A stretch of 64,000 bases of DNA from Candidatus Rifleibacteriota bacterium (GCA_029564115.1 JAKQQP010000500.1:1-64000), one strand, 5' to 3'; shown: positions 41,055 through 49,934, numbered from the stretch's first letter. The notes: generated by a model not told the origin, from the sequence alone. Numbers and translations are program-made.

Positions 41055-41573
41055 TTACCAGTGAAAAAAAGGTACTTTTTTGTTGATTTTGCTGACACGC
41101 TCGGGATGAATGCCAACCTGGAAGGTTTTTTCGTAAGATTTACGGCGACCGTGAAGTGCACCCGGAGAATATAGCCGCAGCGTTACGAAATAATAACCGC
41201 TTTTCAAGGTTATTTCAGGAAACTGGAAGAGGCGACGGCTGTTTTCGCCTGTTGTTTCGAGAAAATTAAGATCCAGAGCCGAGATTCTATGGTCGCCGAG
41301 CCAGAGTTCAGCACGGTCTGCCACTTGAGACGCTCTTTTGGGATTGACGCCGGCGAAGCTTTCAACGGTCACGGATAGCTTGCCAGTTCCTTCGATTGGG
41401 TCAGGAATTATGGGCAGTGTAGCAGATTCAGTGGCAGACTTTTCTGAGAGGAAATATGGCACCAAGACAGTGGAAGAAGCGACTTTTGAGGTGTCTGCAA
41501 ATACGCAGGCAGATATAACCAAAATTGAACTGATTGTCAGAAGGGATTTCAGCAGGCCGTAACAGTGAAGCAT
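41055..41573 (-). CDS. Small secreted protein upstream of the sigma operon
   Basis: A 172-residue exported protein with a signal peptide (LLTISSILVISACVFA, cleavage about 26). The mature part has Ser/Thr-rich beta-like sequence (LSVTVESFAGVNP, LKSGYYFVTLRLYSPGALHG), which resembles a small immunoglobulin-like or exported ligand-binding domain. No family is recognised. It lies between HD-GYP (4-base gap) and the sigma gene (1-base gap), so it is likely part of the stress module, perhaps as a sensor or a protected substrate. Confidence 0.75.
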   Translation of the reverse strand: MLHCYGLLKSLLTISSILVISACVFADTSKVASSTVLVPYFLSEKSATESATLPIIPDPIEGTGKLSVTVESFAGVNPKRASQVADRAELWLGDHRISALDLNFLETTGENSRRLFQFPEITLKSGYYFVTLRLYSPGALHGRRKSYEKTFQVGIHPERVSKINKKVPFFHW

Positions 41574-41577
41574 GGCT

Positions 41578-42825
41578 TTACTGCCCGGAACTAGATGTCA
41601 CATTCAGTTTTGCGGGGTCGGCAGGCCCTTTGATATACAAATCTTTGTATTCGAGCAGATTGATTTCGACGCGATCTTTAAGACGCCGCCCCGAAGAATC
41701 AGCCACAATCTTTATCATCGGCCTGATTACTGAGCCGGTATTATTTTTAAGAACCAGGCCTACTGAGCCGTCGTTAAGTGTCACCAGACTGCCGGCCGGA
41801 TACAGGGAAAACTTTCTGATGAAAGCGCCAAGAACTGCCGGGTCAAAGTGGTTGTCCATGCCGGCGGTAAGAATTTTCATAGCCTCATATGGGGACATGG
41901 CGACGCGGTAAGGCCGGTCGGTAGTGAGAGCGTCGTAAACATCTGCCACGGCACATATTCGAGCAAACAGGCTGATTTCGTTCCCTTTCAGGCGTCGCGG
42001 GTAACCGCCGCCCTGAAATTTTTCGTGATGCTGAAGTGCCACCATTCTAGCCCGTTCACTGACGCCTTTTGATTTTGCGAGAATTTCGTAGCCATAGTTT
42101 GGGTGCGAACGCATTTCGGCAAACTCCTGGTCGGTCAGCTTGCCATCTTTGTTGATGATGCTGAGTGGAATTTTAAGTTTGCCGACATCGTGCAGCATGC
42201 CGCCTGTACCGAGATCTTCGAGATCGGGGGCGGGAATGCCCATCGCCTGCCCTATCATCAAAGAGATAGTGGCGACGTTTATGTTGTGTGTGAAGGTATA
42301 ATCATCGAAAGATTTGATATCCATCAGGTTCATGATGGCGTCAGGCTGCTGCAGGATTTCTTCGACAAGAGTGTGTGATACTTCCTGGGTCTGTTTGACA
42401 TCGATACCGTGCCCGGCACGAACCTGGTGAATAACATCTGAAACCGCTTTGAAGGCAACTACCTGTGTTTTTTTGCTGATAACCACCTTTTCACCGGTGG
42501 TAATGGCTTTCATTTCAGGGAATTTTTCAAAAAGCAGGTCAAAACTGCGTGCTACACCTGAAACGCTTTCTACATCAGAGATATCAGTGATCTGAAAGTC
42601 GCTGACGATAAACTCTTTGCCGTCTGGAGTTCGCAGATAGAGATCTTTTCTGATCATCAGGGCTTCGACATCGTATTCACAGACGAGCCCGCGAAAGATG
42701 AATCTTGAAGGCATCTGCTTGCTGCCGATGCGGTCGCCCGGCAGCCAGACGAATTCCTTGCTGGAGCCTATATAGCTGTAGCCGGTAAAGATAGTGATAT
42801 CAGTCAGTTTTTTGTTTTCCATCAT
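41578..42825 (-). CDS. HD-GYP domain c-di-GMP phosphodiesterase
   Basis: Predicted to degrade cyclic di-GMP to GMP or pGpG. Residues about 170-340 are HD-GYP: FTHNINVATISLMIG, HDVGKLKIP (HD 212-213), SHPNYGYEIL, QHHEKFQGGGYPRRLKG (GYP 274-276) and ADVYDALTTDRPYR. The N-terminal 120 residues are a DUF3391-like domain. At 415 residues it is normal for the group. The first two codons are both ATG. A hairpin followed by U5 covers the ribosome-binding site (42829-42861). It is the first gene of the sigma/anti-sigma/degP operon, tying c-di-GMP to envelope stress. Confidence 0.93.
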   Translation of the reverse strand: MMENKKLTDITIFTGYSYIGSSKEFVWLPGDRIGSKQMPSRFIFRGLVCEYDVEALMIRKDLYLRTPDGKEFIVSDFQITDISDVESVSGVARSFDLLFEKFPEMKAITTGEKVVISKKTQVVAFKAVSDVIHQVRAGHGIDVKQTQEVSHTLVEEILQQPDAIMNLMDIKSFDDYTFTHNINVATISLMIGQAMGIPAPDLEDLGTGGMLHDVGKLKIPLSIINKDGKLTDQEFAEMRSHPNYGYEILAKSKGVSERARMVALQHHEKFQGGGYPRRLKGNEISLFARICAVADVYDALTTDRPYRVAMSPYEAMKILTAGMDNHFDPAVLGAFIRKFSLYPAGSLVTLNDGSVGLVLKNNTGSVIRPMIKIVADSSGRRLKDRVEINLLEYKDLYIKGPADPAKLNVTSSSGQ

Positions 42826-42828
42826 AAA

Positions 42829-42861
42829 AATAAGCCACCTTAGTCGGTGGCTTATTATAGC
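42829..42861 (-). promoter_or_regulatory. Hairpin overlapping the HD-GYP ribosome-binding site
   Basis: A perfect 11-bp stem (42829-42839 with 42846-42856, 6-base loop) just before the ATG. Read on the minus strand it ends in GGTGGCTTATTTTT, so the same bases form a terminator-like stem plus U tract and carry the GGTGG that would serve as ribosome-binding site. It may end the carboxypeptidase transcript, attenuate the operon, or control translation. Confidence 0.6.
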
Positions 42862-42884
42862 ACGTTAAACAGCAAAAAAAAGAA

Positions 42885-44369
42885 TCAATTTTTTACCTTT
42901 TCAATTAACTCAGGGCGGATTTTATCGCTGCGGTGGGCGGCATCGAATAAAACACGGTTGCGCAGAAATGACATGGCAAGGCTGGCCTGCGGTACAGATT
43001 TGAGCTGGTCGACGGCGTCGCTGTTCCCTGATTTCATGTCTTCGACGACAAGATCGGCGGCATGCCGACTGATTTTTTCGAGTTGTTTGAGAGCTTCATT
43101 ACGCATATCGACATTGCTCTCGAAGCCAAAAAGATCAACGGTGTCAGCGATTGCACGCAGGCTTGAATCGAGATCGAGAGAAGCTATTATGTGCTCACGG
43201 CCTTTAGGGTTAACCAGCCCGTAGGTGCCGGCTTTATCGATAAGATAGATTGCAGCCGGAACATTTGCTTCATTGAAATTGCCAATCTGATTAGCGTTTG
43301 GGATGAAAGATGTGCAAAGTTCGAAAGTAAAGGACAGGACCTTGTGTTCGCCGTAGAGGTAATCATCGGAATCGCCCATGGCCGGGTAGAGCTCGGCACT
43401 GTTTTTGGGTGTGTAACCGTTATATTTTGCCATATCGCCAGCCATTTTTACGAAAATTTTGGCATCAGGATTGGGGATATTGTAACCATAGCCAAATGGG
43501 TAAAGAATCAGTTCTGAATAGGTATGGTAAGAAATACTGGCCTGAAACCCTTCGCGACTGACAAGGTTTTTGATGGCAACAGATTCGGGTTCGCTGAAGG
43601 GGCCTGTTCCGTGGTAGGTGTCAGAGCTTCCTGAGTTGCTGGCGCCGACATTGCCCCATTTGTAGCCGTAGTTGCGATTCAAGTCGACGCCGTAGCTGTT
43701 ACCATTGTTACGGCGATTTTTGCGCCAGTAGCGGCTTTTTTCCATGCTGTAGACAAGGCCATCGGGGTTGACCACGGGCACGACCCAGATCTCACGGTTG
43801 TCGACAAGACGTTTGATTTCGTCATTGCCTGCATATTCTTCGAGCAGCTTGTGGGCGGTGGCCATCGGAACTTCGACCGAAGGCCATTCGCGGGCATGGT
43901 GAGCACCCATCAGCAGGACAGCGGGTTCAGACTCATCTTTTTGCGGGTTGTCGCTGATTTTAAGCGCCCAGATATCGCGGCCTTCAAAGCTTTTGCCTAT
44001 AGACTCGAGCCGACAGATATCTTCGTAATTTTTCGCCCAGCCGGCAAGTTTGTTGGCAACGGCTTCATATGTATGATAGGAAAAATTTTTATTCTGGGTC
44101 TGTTGTACCTTCTTAACGTATTCGTCAAGATCTTTGACCAGAACTTTAATCGGGTGTTTTTTTGCAAATGAGCTGATCTGCTGACCCTCAAGAACTATTT
44201 CGGCATACCCTCGCCCTGTTTTGGCGATATCATAGCCATCGGCAGCCAGTTGTGCGATTTGAGCCCGGGTTAAATTTGAAACCCTGACCAGACTTTTGGG
44301 GGCTGCAGACGCGGCGGTTGCAAAAAAAATCGAAATACCACAGGCAATGGCTAATACACTACGCCTCAT
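42885..44369 (-). CDS. Secreted M14 zinc carboxypeptidase
   Basis: Exported metallo-carboxypeptidase (494 residues) of the M14 (carboxypeptidase T-like) family. The ATG at 44369 opens a signal peptide and has GGAG 8 bases upstream. A propeptide-like stretch covers about residues 30-110. Zinc ligands are in GAHHAREWPSVE (His and Glu) and SYHTYSELILYPFGY (His); the catalytic Glu is in FTFELCTSF. The segment NRNYGYKW is typical of the substrate site. The C-terminal 110 residues are helical and unrecognised. It has its own promoter (44438-44466) and is likely nutritional or wall-peptide processing. Confidence 0.94.
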   Translation of the reverse strand: MRRSVLAIACGISIFFATAASAAPKSLVRVSNLTRAQIAQLAADGYDIAKTGRGYAEIVLEGQQISSFAKKHPIKVLVKDLDEYVKKVQQTQNKNFSYHTYEAVANKLAGWAKNYEDICRLESIGKSFEGRDIWALKISDNPQKDESEPAVLLMGAHHAREWPSVEVPMATAHKLLEEYAGNDEIKRLVDNREIWVVPVVNPDGLVYSMEKSRYWRKNRRNNGNSYGVDLNRNYGYKWGNVGASNSGSSDTYHGTGPFSEPESVAIKNLVSREGFQASISYHTYSELILYPFGYGYNIPNPDAKIFVKMAGDMAKYNGYTPKNSAELYPAMGDSDDYLYGEHKVLSFTFELCTSFIPNANQIGNFNEANVPAAIYLIDKAGTYGLVNPKGREHIIASLDLDSSLRAIADTVDLFGFESNVDMRNEALKQLEKISRHAADLVVEDMKSGNSDAVDQLKSVPQASLAMSFLRNRVLFDAAHRSDKIRPELIEKVKN

Positions 44370-44437
44370 ACTTAATTCTCCTTGAAGGCCTATCAACTAT
44401 TATAAAAACATTACTCAATACTTGCTTATACGGTAAG

Positions 44438-44466
44438 ATTTTACTCCCGGTGCAGAGAGGTGTCAA
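44438..44466 (-). promoter_or_regulatory. Promoter of the M14 carboxypeptidase gene
   Basis: Minus strand consensus TTGACA (44466-44461), 17-base spacer, TAAAAT (44443-44438). Predicted start near 44431, leader about 60 bases. Confidence 0.78.
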
Positions 44467-44479
44467 GAATCCTACACAA

Positions 44480-44518
44480 AAAAACTTCCGCTTTCTTTTG
44501 CAGAAAACGGAAGTTTTT
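44480..44518. terminator. Intrinsic terminator after the LysM gene
   Basis: An 11-bp inverted repeat (44480-44490 with 44508-44518, 17-base loop) bounded by A5 and T5, so it works in both directions. It ends the seven-gene pseudopilin operon and separates it from the carboxypeptidase promoter. Confidence 0.8.
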
Positions 44519-44536
44519 AACGGCAAAAATACGGAA

Positions 44537-45001
44537 TCAGGGTACGTTCGTTTTGATCAGTTTGTCAGGAGAAACTTTTGGACCTTTAAGTATGTTGCTA
44601 AAAGAAGTTTCGTCGGGGTCTACTTCACCACCACGAGAAACTTTGTCGGGAGAATCGGGAGTCTGGGGCTTGTCGGATTCATTTGAGTTGCCTTGAGAAC
44701 CTGGCTTGGCTCCGGCTTTGGCAAGCAGAGCCTTCTTGCGTTCGGGGTCCTGTTCGTTGGCTATTGCCTTCATGTCGTTTTTGTCGGGGATGACGATTAC
44801 AGTACCATTCAGGATAGTTCTGGGGTTGTCGATACCGTTAACCTGCAGCAGCACAGGATACAAAGTAGGATCACCGTAGTGTCTGGCAGCGAGTTCCCAT
44901 AAGGTATCGCCATCTTTGAACGTATGTGTGGTGGCACCCAGAACAACACCCGACAATGTACACAAGCTTATTAGAAACAGCAAACAGACAGATCTTTTCA
45001 T
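44537..45001 (-). CDS. Secreted LysM-domain protein
   Basis: A 154-residue exported protein: signal peptide (residues 1-23), one LysM domain (HTFKDGDTLWELAARHYGDPTLYPVL to ILNGTVIVIP, about 27-72), then a disordered, Ser/Pro/Lys-rich tail. LysM binds peptidoglycan or chitin-like glycans. Its ATG overlaps the upstream pseudopilin stop by ATGA. It closes the operon and may anchor the assembly to the cell wall. Confidence 0.92.
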   Translation of the reverse strand: MKRSVCLLFLISLCTLSGVVLGATTHTFKDGDTLWELAARHYGDPTLYPVLLQVNGIDNPRTILNGTVIVIPDKNDMKAIANEQDPERKKALLAKAGAKPGSQGNSNESDKPQTPDSPDKVSRGGEVDPDETSFSNILKGPKVSPDKLIKTNVP

Positions 45002-45579
45002 GTGGTTCCTCCTGCGCCCAGCCGGGCTCTGTTCCAGAATTTTTCTTCGTCACTGAGAGAATCAGTGAAAAATCGAGGGTACAATACCGCTCGAAGCTCT
45101 ATCTTGTTACCCTTGTCGCTGTCAGAACGATTTTCATTTTCGAGATCGCTGTCGACGACAATCTTTACGGTCATCAGACGGTTTTTACCTTCACCGTCTT
45201 CTTCTACCTTGAAATCACTGACCCTGGTCATGCTTATTATTCTGCTTTTGCCGCCGGCGACGATACGCTCGACATTGTTGTCTTTGAATAAATAAGAAAC
45301 CATGCGGCGTTTTCCCTCGTCAAGAATGCAGAAAACCAGTCTTTCACCTTCGAGTTGGGGTTGCTCACTTTCATCTTTAGGAATCAGTGCCAGTCTGACA
45401 TCTGCTTTAAGTCTTTCCAGGATCAGGCTGGCCGCTCTCAGGTTGGTAAGCTTGGTCTGACTTTTGAAAAACTGTGAGAAGGTCCCGGTCATGAGTTTGT
45501 AGGCAACGGTCGATACCATCGAGATGACAGCCAGCATCACCATTATTTCGATAAGAGTAAAGGCTCTTCTATTATTCAT
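44998..45579 (-). CDS. Type IV pilin-like pseudopilin (GspJ-like)
   Basis: A 193-residue prepilin-like protein: leader MNNRRA, then FTLIEIMVMLAVISMVSTV (N-methylation motif with Glu at +5), a long helix, and a globular domain of about 150 residues. The residue before the predicted cleavage is Ala, where Gly is usual. Size and lack of cysteines suit a minor pseudopilin such as GspJ. Overlaps its neighbours on both sides by ATGA-type junctions. Confidence 0.88.
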   Translation of the reverse strand: MNNRRAFTLIEIMVMLAVISMVSTVAYKLMTGTFSQFFKSQTKLTNLRAASLILERLKADVRLALIPKDESEQPQLEGERLVFCILDEGKRRMVSYLFKDNNVERIVAGGKSRIISMTRVSDFKVEEDGEGKNRLMTVKIVVDSDLENENRSDSDKGNKIELRAVLYPRFFTDSLSDEEKFWNRARLGAGGTT

Positions 45580-46076
45580 TCTACCACCAGCGAATAGAGG
45601 GTGACATCATCAGAACCGCCGCCCGTAGTTCTTGGAAAATCGACTTTAACTTTAACCAGATAATTGGGAACCGACCTTCGTTTCATGATCAGGTCGCTTA
45701 AATAACCAATTATACCCAATGGCCCCCGAGTATCTTTGCCTTTGAATCTCGTCAGCTCGAGGCTGCGCTTGAATGGTTTTTCGGTGGCAGGAGGAGCGGT
45801 CAGATCTATTTTGGCAAAAAAAGCTTTTATTTCTTCATCGTTTTTCAGTTTGATCTTTTCTGACTTGGAGCCGGCTTTTTCGATCTGGTAAAAGCGGAGA
45901 TCACGAACGAAATTGATCATGTCAGAAGCATAATTGGTGCCAGTAACTTCGTAAACATTATTTACGGTACCCTGACTGCCGAACCTGAAAAGGTTATAGA
46001 TCGGCAAAAACGCGAAACTCAAAAAAATCAGAGCCATCATCACTTCGACCAGAGAGAATGCGGATTTTCTTTTCAT
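45576..46076 (-). CDS. Type IV pilin-like pseudopilin (GspI/PilV-like)
   Basis: A 166-residue prepilin-like protein: leader MKRKSA, then FSLVEVMMALIFLSFAFLPIY (methylation motif, Glu at +5). As in the next gene, the -1 residue is Ala instead of Gly. The globular part (YASDMINFVRDLRFYQ, LVKVKVDFPRTTGGGSDD) is short, as in minor pseudopilins. The gene starts 2 bases after the anti-sigma stop and overlaps the following gene by 4 bases. Confidence 0.87.
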   Translation of the reverse strand: MKRKSAFSLVEVMMALIFLSFAFLPIYNLFRFGSQGTVNNVYEVTGTNYASDMINFVRDLRFYQIEKAGSKSEKIKLKNDEEIKAFFAKIDLTAPPATEKPFKRSLELTRFKGKDTRGPLGIIGYLSDLIMKRRSVPNYLVKVKVDFPRTTGGGSDDVTLYSLVVE

Positions 46077-46078
46077 GC

Positions 46079-47050
46079 CTATTTTCCCTGGCCAAGAGGT
46101 TGGTCTACAAAAGGATTGGTTATATGTTCCACACTGCTGGCCGGTTCGGTTTGGTCTTCTGCGGGAATAACCGGATCGGGTTCTGTATCGGCAGTGATAT
46201 TGAAAGCAGCAGTCGCGATCTCTGCGTCTGTGACAGAGGTCTGAAGAATTGTCGTGGCGGATGCCAGGGCGGAGTCAGAGGCCACAACAGGCTTGCTGGC
46301 GGCTTCAAAAATTGGCGACGTTGGTGTTTCCGGAGTCGTTGAAGCAATCTCTGCAGACATGGTTGCAACAGCGCGAGGATTGGTTCGATAGCTGACGGTA
46401 CCGGCCGAGAGAGATACATCGGCATCATTGACGACGATTTTGACTTCAGAGCCGTTAACCAGATCTACTTCAAGGTCGGCATCGGAAAAAACGACCAGAG
46501 CCTGGTCAGTGAAGCTTACCATGGCAGTACCGCGTATCACGAATTCGGCAGGGTTTTCTGTCAGCGACGAAAAGAGAAACTGCCCTTGCAGGCTTTGTCG
46601 GCAGCACAGACTTAAATTGAATTTCTGTTCGGGCTGTACAGTTACACCGTCTACGGTAGATTCGTTGTTGAGGGCATGAAAACTGACAGAATCGACTCGA
46701 CCATGAAAGCGGTGGTTCGCGGGGATCATAAAAACCATGGCAAGAAAAAGCAGCCCAAGAGCCAGAGCTGGAATGAGTGCCTTCTGCCACCAGTCTGCGG
46801 GCTTGCTTGCGGCGGGCTGAGGAGCTGGTATTTTTTTAATTTCAGCCATGATTTTGCTGTTTACCCGATGTCTTGCAAGCAGCTCTTCTACGCCCTGACG
46901 AAGAATTTTGTCATCGCAGGCCATCTGTTTGTATTCTTCGGCGCACCTGCTGCAGGATTTAAGGTGTGCCTGAACCCGGGCAAGCTCTTCATGCTCGAGC
47001 TCACCATCAAGTAAGGCAAATAAAATTTCTTTTTCAGGGCATTTTTTCAT
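46079..47050 (-). CDS. Zinc anti-sigma factor with FecR-like exported domain
   Basis: A 323-residue predicted anti-sigma factor. It has an N-terminal zf-HC2 motif (HLKSCSRCAEEY, about residues 30-41), a membrane helix (LIPALALGLLFLAMVFMI, about 93-110), and an exported FecR-like beta domain (VRGTAMVSFTDQALVVF-type region, FSDADLEVDLVNGSEVKIV), then a long Thr/Ala/Pro-rich tail of about 90 residues. The gene overlaps the sigma gene by 17 bases. It likely holds its sigma factor at the membrane until an envelope signal releases it. Confidence 0.85.
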   Translation of the reverse strand: MKKCPEKEILFALLDGELEHEELARVQAHLKSCSRCAEEYKQMACDDKILRQGVEELLARHRVNSKIMAEIKKIPAPQPAASKPADWWQKALIPALALGLLFLAMVFMIPANHRFHGRVDSVSFHALNNESTVDGVTVQPEQKFNLSLCCRQSLQGQFLFSSLTENPAEFVIRGTAMVSFTDQALVVFSDADLEVDLVNGSEVKIVVNDADVSLSAGTVSYRTNPRAVATMSAEIASTTPETPTSPIFEAASKPVVASDSALASATTILQTSVTDAEIATAAFNITADTEPDPVIPAEDQTEPASSVEHITNPFVDQPLGQGK

Positions 47051-47612
47051 AGTTTTCCCTTTTCTCCCGGAGGAGGCCTCTGGCCTTGAAAATCCTGTTT
47101 TTTACCGTTTGCAGTGGCAAGCTCAGGATTTCTGCTATCTCCTGGTATGGGAGTTCGTTCACAACCCTTAACAGAAACGGAGTTCGAAAGTCTTCAGGCA
47201 ATTCCTGGATCATATTGATAATCTGGCGGTAACGTTCGCGCTGAATGATAACTTCGGGAGGATGGTTCTTGTTTTCTTTGGTGCTGTCAGAAAGAAGAAC
47301 ATCTGTTACCAGATCGGTCGAAGCTATGTTTCTGGAGGCCTTTCGCCGCGAATCTATGAGAAGATTGCGGGCGATGGTCACCAGCCAGCCGGCGAACTTT
47401 CGCTCACAGTCGTAAGAGGCAAGATGACGGAACGCTTTAACGAAAGTATCCTGAACAATGTCTTCTACCTCCTGCAGGTCATTCAGTCTCGAGAGCAGAT
47501 AGCTGAAGGCCAGTTTCTCGTAGCGCTCCACCAGAATCGAAAATTGTTCGATTTCGCCGGCAAGCACCATTTTAACCAGTTCTGCATCGCTCATCTCATG
47601 CTTGTTCATCAA
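47034..47612 (-). CDS. ECF RNA polymerase sigma factor in the pseudopilin operon
   Basis: A 192-residue ECF sigma factor. Region 2 contains LNDLQEVEDIVQDTFVKAFRHL and KFAGWLVTIARNLLID; region 4 contains LPEDFRTPFLLRVVNELPY and LSLPLQTVKNRIFKARGLL. The start is one of three nearby ATGs; the first is taken. It follows the GspK-like gene by 27 bases and overlaps its anti-sigma gene. It probably controls this operon, other surface genes, or both. Confidence 0.93.
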   Translation of the reverse strand: MMNKHEMSDAELVKMVLAGEIEQFSILVERYEKLAFSYLLSRLNDLQEVEDIVQDTFVKAFRHLASYDCERKFAGWLVTIARNLLIDSRRKASRNIASTDLVTDVLLSDSTKENKNHPPEVIIQRERYRQIINMIQELPEDFRTPFLLRVVNELPYQEIAEILSLPLQTVKNRIFKARGLLREKRENYEKMP

Positions 47613-47639
47613 TAATACCGATTTCTTTGCAAAAAGTTT

Positions 47640-49934
47640 TTATTCTTCTGTAATAATTTCTATGTCACGAGGGCCCATCGCCAGACCATAATAATCTGGA
47701 GTGGAGATATCTCGACCACCCGATATTTCAGAAGGTTCAAAGCCCCATTCTATTACGCACCCATTTCTGACTATATCTTCAATGCTGTCGCTGCTGACGC
47801 CACCGATAATATGCAGTTCATTAGAAGTCGACACTTTGCCGTTGCCGTCATTAACGCTGATAAAAAAGCCGTGCATCTGTGGCAGTGGGCCGAGTCCGGT
47901 TTTCCCGGTCATAAGATTGATCTCTTTCCCGGAGATGAGGGTCAGGTAGCCATATGAATCTGGTGTATCAGGGGGTTCGTTGATGTATGGGTTGATAATT
48001 GGTGCCTGTACGTCAATTTTTCCGGTGCAGATGATGATGCCGCCCTTGGCAATCTCGAGGGGTTCATCGATAACCAGGTCGCCATCGAAACAAATCACCT
48101 GGTTAAGATAAACCAGCTTCTTTCCCTTTTCTTCGACGATAAAATGATTGTTGAAAAAGTCTGATTTGCTCAGATACGACGGTTTGCCAGGTGTACCCGG
48201 GATCACGTAGCTGACACGATCGCGCAGGTAGCTGCTGCCAGGCTGAATTTGCCTGATATTACCGTTATAATGTATCTCTTTGTCGTTTTTGAACTCGTAG
48301 TCTGTTTTGCAGATGCTTTCGGGGCCGGCATCGATATAGCCGTTTTTGGGAACAACTTCCGACCACGCCCGGTCAGGGCCACCTGGGTCACATATATTGT
48401 GCAGAGCGGTGATGTAGGGTTCCCAGTCGCGAATTTCGGGGTCGATACCGCACAGAGGCGGCGTTACCTCAGTAAGACCGTTCATGTACTGTTCCTGTTG
48501 GAGTTTGAGAACCATAGTGGAAATGAATGCCTGAATAAAATTTTCATCGGCATTGCTTTCAGCGACCTCGTTGTACCAATCATAGATTTCTTTGCTGAAA
48601 AAAGTATGTACCGAAGAAGTGCTACCGAGAGCACGCATTGGGTAAACTCTGGCGAATTCGCTGAAGTAAAGAGCAAAAGTTCTGACGAAGCGTCTTTTAA
48701 CTTTGCCAAAGACAAGCGTTGGCGTGCATAATGCGGGAGTGCCGAACAGATGCATTGAATTACCACAATCGATGTTTTCTTTTACCAATGATTTGTAGAA
48801 CAGGAGAGCAATTTTGAAAATTTCGTTTTTACGAAATGGGATCGTCCAGAGTTCGTTATAATAACCATAATCGACGAAAGCCAGCATGATGCGGCCGGCG
48901 TCTGGCGTCGGGGTTTCGTTGAGTCTGTCTGGGATATTGTCGGTAAGCCATTTAGACCAGTCTTTAAGAATAAGCCAGCCGGCAGAACTGGAATTGAAGT
49001 AAAAGTGAAAATATTCGCCAAAGTATTTTTCGAGCATGTCGTCGTGGCTGCCGGTGAGAACGTTCAAAATGAGGTTGCCGTCATCGCCCCTGGAATCTTT
49101 CTGTTGACCACGGCCGCCAAGATATATCCAGCCATTTTTTACAAAGGAGGCGCCGCCCTTGACTATGTTATCAGCCCGGTTGAATCTGAAATCAAGCCCC
49201 TCCATTCCTTCTTTTTTCTTGCGGATGAGGCGGTTCAGGCAGACCATGGGCCGCTTCGATTTATCACCAGGTACAAATTTGCCGTCATCTTTGACTGAAG
49301 TCTGATTGGCCAATGTTGGATTGATTGTGGCGCCACGGTGTGAAAACAGAGTGAAGCGATAAAATGGTGGTGCCAGCAGTCTGGTCAGCAGAAAATCCTT
49401 GCGGATGCGGCAAACCTTTGAAATGCCCATATGGGTAACGATTACGGTAAATTCTATGTGGCCCTTGCGCTCATAGGGGCTGTTTGCCAGACCTGTTATG
49501 CCGGCACTGAAAGGGTATTTTTTGCCAAGGTCTGCGACATAGGTGACTTTGAAATCAATTTCGCCACGGTCACCCCACTCGCTTTTGAAGCTGGTCATAA
49601 TTTCTTTGAGAACGTCGAGACTTTTGATTACCTTGGTATAGTCGACGCTTGGTTGTGGCCCGGTTTTATCAGAAAAAGCCGCCTGAATGATTTTGAGACC
49701 ATATTCGGGGTCGCGCGTTTCGAAATCTTTTTGTAGTTTTCGCACTGAGAGGCGGCCTACGGCAGTAGCAATCTGATACAGCCTTTCGCTGACAGAGACA
49801 CGATTCGTCACCGCCGATTCGTGCCTGACTCTGTTGATGAGCGACAGAAAGATTATCATCGAGAACACCAGCACTCCGCCGACGATAACGACGAGCATAC
49901 CGCGCCGCGATGAAGTTTTTCTCAAGTCGTTCAT
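47640..49934 (-). CDS. Large membrane-anchored protein, GspK/PilX-like N-terminus
   Basis: A 764-residue protein. After a short basic leader (MNDLRKTSSRRG) comes a hydrophobic helix (MLVVIVGGVLVFSMIIFLSL) and an amphipathic stretch, the layout of GspK-type pseudopilins, which also lack Glu at +5. The exported part of about 720 residues has no recognised family; it includes RNGCVIEWGFEP and a Gly-rich beta-like C-terminal third (GDLVIDEPLEIAKGGIIICTGKIDV) reminiscent of DUF-type surface or bactofilin-like beta repeats. It overlaps the upstream TPR gene by ATGA. Likely a pilus-tip or pseudopilus-tip component. Confidence 0.75.
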   Translation of the reverse strand: MNDLRKTSSRRGMLVVIVGGVLVFSMIIFLSLINRVRHESAVTNRVSVSERLYQIATAVGRLSVRKLQKDFETRDPEYGLKIIQAAFSDKTGPQPSVDYTKVIKSLDVLKEIMTSFKSEWGDRGEIDFKVTYVADLGKKYPFSAGITGLANSPYERKGHIEFTVIVTHMGISKVCRIRKDFLLTRLLAPPFYRFTLFSHRGATINPTLANQTSVKDDGKFVPGDKSKRPMVCLNRLIRKKKEGMEGLDFRFNRADNIVKGGASFVKNGWIYLGGRGQQKDSRGDDGNLILNVLTGSHDDMLEKYFGEYFHFYFNSSSAGWLILKDWSKWLTDNIPDRLNETPTPDAGRIMLAFVDYGYYNELWTIPFRKNEIFKIALLFYKSLVKENIDCGNSMHLFGTPALCTPTLVFGKVKRRFVRTFALYFSEFARVYPMRALGSTSSVHTFFSKEIYDWYNEVAESNADENFIQAFISTMVLKLQQEQYMNGLTEVTPPLCGIDPEIRDWEPYITALHNICDPGGPDRAWSEVVPKNGYIDAGPESICKTDYEFKNDKEIHYNGNIRQIQPGSSYLRDRVSYVIPGTPGKPSYLSKSDFFNNHFIVEEKGKKLVYLNQVICFDGDLVIDEPLEIAKGGIIICTGKIDVQAPIINPYINEPPDTPDSYGYLTLISGKEINLMTGKTGLGPLPQMHGFFISVNDGNGKVSTSNELHIIGGVSSDSIEDIVRNGCVIEWGFEPSEISGGRDISTPDYYGLAMGPRDIEIITEE

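Noticed and set aside
44998..46076. Pseudopilin genes as a complete type II secretion or type IV pilus locus
   Set aside because: No ATPase, inner-membrane core, secretin or prepilin peptidase lies in the window, so only a minor-pseudopilin module can be claimed.
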